From the NCBI RefSeq assembly GCF_949987515.2, contig NC_082701.1, positions 38,271,755 to 38,335,754 of the forward strand: a DNA stretch of 64,000 bases, in the 5' to 3' direction. This stretch comes from Delphinus delphis. Its lineage: Eukaryota; Chordata; Mammalia; Artiodactyla; Delphinidae. Both the position numbers and the translations under genes were made by a program. The notes under the pieces are model-generated. The model was not told where the DNA came from, made no database searches, and saw only the letters and a program-made list of their open reading frames with translations. This document shows, one piece after another, positions 62,822 through 64,000 of this stretch (the stretch's first letter is position 1; each line of letters opens with the position of its first letter).

Positions 62822-64000
62822 TCACTGAGTACCTCCAGAGCCCTGTGGGCCTGCTGCGAAACTTCCAGTCCCATTTGTTGATCCCTCGGAGGTCGTCTGT
62901 GCGTGCCTAGAGACGGGCAACACACCGTACGTTCCTTGATGAGAGCTACGTTTCCAGAGACCTCGACCGGCCTCAGGACAACATTGCTGCTGAGTCCGAA
63001 GTGCCCAGGAAGACTTTGTCATGGCCCTGGTGTGAGCTGCCATGTGATAACACTCTGTTTTGAATGCTTCGAGGCTGTTTTGAATGCTTCGAGGCCCTCG
63101 TACCTGGAGTCACTCTGCTCCAGGAGAAAGTCAGCATCTTGCCATGCGGTGTCGCTGACGCCACACCCAGCAGAAACACATGCCTGGAAGTAAGGCCCTG
63201 ATTTGCCGTGCAGAAGCGGAGGCGTGCAGCAGTTTCCATGAGCCGGTGGCCTGTGCTCTGCGTACCTTTAACGGCAGCACAGTTTTCTGGACACCTAGGA
63301 GGCTAGCGTGGGCACCCAGTTGCCGGCAGGAACACTGAGTACCCCCAGGCGCACCTGGGTCTGCTAAGCAACATCCAGTACCGTAGCCCTGTACAGCCCC
63401 TCTGTGCTTGCCGAGCGTAGGGAAACGCACTGCACCCTCTTTTGAGGCGTCTTAATTTCCTCAGCACTCGCGCACGTTTACGAACTCCGTTCTGGCACGT
63501 CCCACATGGCGTAGAAGTCTTAGGCATTGCCTTAGTCTGAGCAGCACTCAGAGTAACCCTCGGCTTCGCATTCCATCCAGGACCTCCTGCTTGAAATCAC
63601 CGTGCCTCCTAGAGGAAGTCGGCTTGCGTTCTGACTGCAGTTTAAGTCCTTTTCTTCCTGCGGCCCTGCAGGCTTTTGAATAGCCACAGGCCCAGAGGAG
63701 CAGCTACGGCGTTCCTTGGTTGAGGCAGTTCGCTTGATGCAGAACACTCTACTTCGAGAAGCTGATTCAGGGAAAGACACACAGGGTAACCTGTGTCTCT
63801 TTGGACTTGTTAGAAACCACAGTGGGGTATGCTGAGTGTGCCCATGGAAACGGGGGCCTGCTGGAACTAGCCTTGCTTTCCCATTTTGAAGGCTGCATTC
63901 ATGCTGCCTTGAAGCTGCCTGACATCCCCTGCTCTTGACAGGCCTGTAAACCCTGTAAGAATGTTTCTGGGGAGAAAATGAATTTGCTATCTAAACCAGG
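62822..64000 (+). repeat. Partial monomer A (first 1179 bp) at window edge
   Basis: This is a truncated A unit with the 20-bp duplication and the 14-bp segment. It has c at 63121 ('ctccagg') shared with dimer 20. The array continues past the window. Confidence 0.96.

Larger units (their letters stand above)
1..64000 (+). repeat. Satellite higher-order repeat array (2763-bp A-B dimers)
   Basis: The entire window is a head-to-tail tandem array in one orientation. Landmarks recur at exact 2763-bp steps, interrupted three times by a 1384-bp step. Each 2763-bp unit contains two related monomers, A (1399 bp) and B (1364 bp). The accounting closes exactly: 646 + 21 x 2763 + 3 x 1384 + 1179 = 64000. 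There is no interspersed element, inversion or unique sequence, so neither array edge lies in the window. Uninterrupted homogenised arrays of this size are known from centromeric, pericentromeric, subtelomeric and sex-chromosome heterochromatin of eukaryotes. Family and species are not recognised. The + strand is used only as the reference direction; no transcription is implied. Confidence 0.98.

Noticed and set aside
1..64000. Tandem gene family, rDNA spacer or LTR/LINE element
   Set aside because: No rRNA- or tRNA-like sequence, terminal repeats, reverse transcriptase motifs, poly-A tails or target-site duplications are seen. The array is continuous satellite.
1..64000. CRISPR array or other prokaryotic repeat system
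   Set aside because: The period is 1.4/2.8 kb with no short repeat-spacer pattern, and there are no prokaryotic genes.
1..64000. Bovine 1.715 or ruminant satellite I/II, suggested by the ~1.4-kb monomer length
   Set aside because: I do not see the short internal subrepeats I associate with those families; only the length is similar. This is from memory, not from a search.

Overview
The whole 64 kb window is one uninterrupted head-to-tail satellite (macrosatellite) array. I see no protein-coding gene, RNA gene, interspersed transposon, CRISPR array or unique flanking sequence. Length, organisation and very high copy-to-copy identity point to a eukaryotic chromosome, most plausibly an animal (vertebrate-like) pericentromeric, subtelomeric or sex-chromosome heterochromatin block. 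I do not recognise the satellite family and cannot name the species.

Layout. The basic monomer is about 1.36-1.40 kb and occurs in two diverged forms that alternate. Monomer A is 1399 bp, monomer B is 1364 bp, and A+B makes a 2763-bp higher-order unit. Taking the A start as position 647, the window holds: a partial B (1-646); 21 complete A-B dimers, each exactly 2763 bp; three 1384-bp A/B hybrid monomers (6173-7556, 21372-22755, 47623-49006); and a partial A (62822-64000). These lengths sum to exactly 64000. All units have the same orientation.

A and B differ by about 35 bp of indels: a perfect 20-bp tandem duplication in A, a 14-bp segment missing from B, and 1 bp. Scattered substitutions add to this. 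Within each monomer, three older subrepeats (anchors spaced 392, 476-510 and 496-497 bp) can still be aligned, so the hierarchy is subrepeat, monomer, dimer, then super-order blocks.

Evolutionary structure. Dimers are near-identical but fall into marker classes. The 'E' class has 'cctcagg' in A and 'ggctggctg' in B. The 'T' class has 'aaaatgaaac', 'gagcgctcc' and usually 'gaggtcctg'. The 'ttgcag' class has g at A offset 43. These classes recur at non-adjacent places and in a preferred order (hybrid, then T, then ttgcag). A block near the left end recurs 41,450 bp to the right. All three hybrids share one junction of about 30 bp, as expected for a single unequal crossover later copied with its neighbours. 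A run of B units from 24.6 to 41.2 kb shares one A-like base, suggesting local homogenisation.

The many short open frames (200-453 bp, both strands) repeat with the satellite and are disrupted by A/B indels. I treat them as chance frames. Alignments here were done by eye; no identity percentages were computed.
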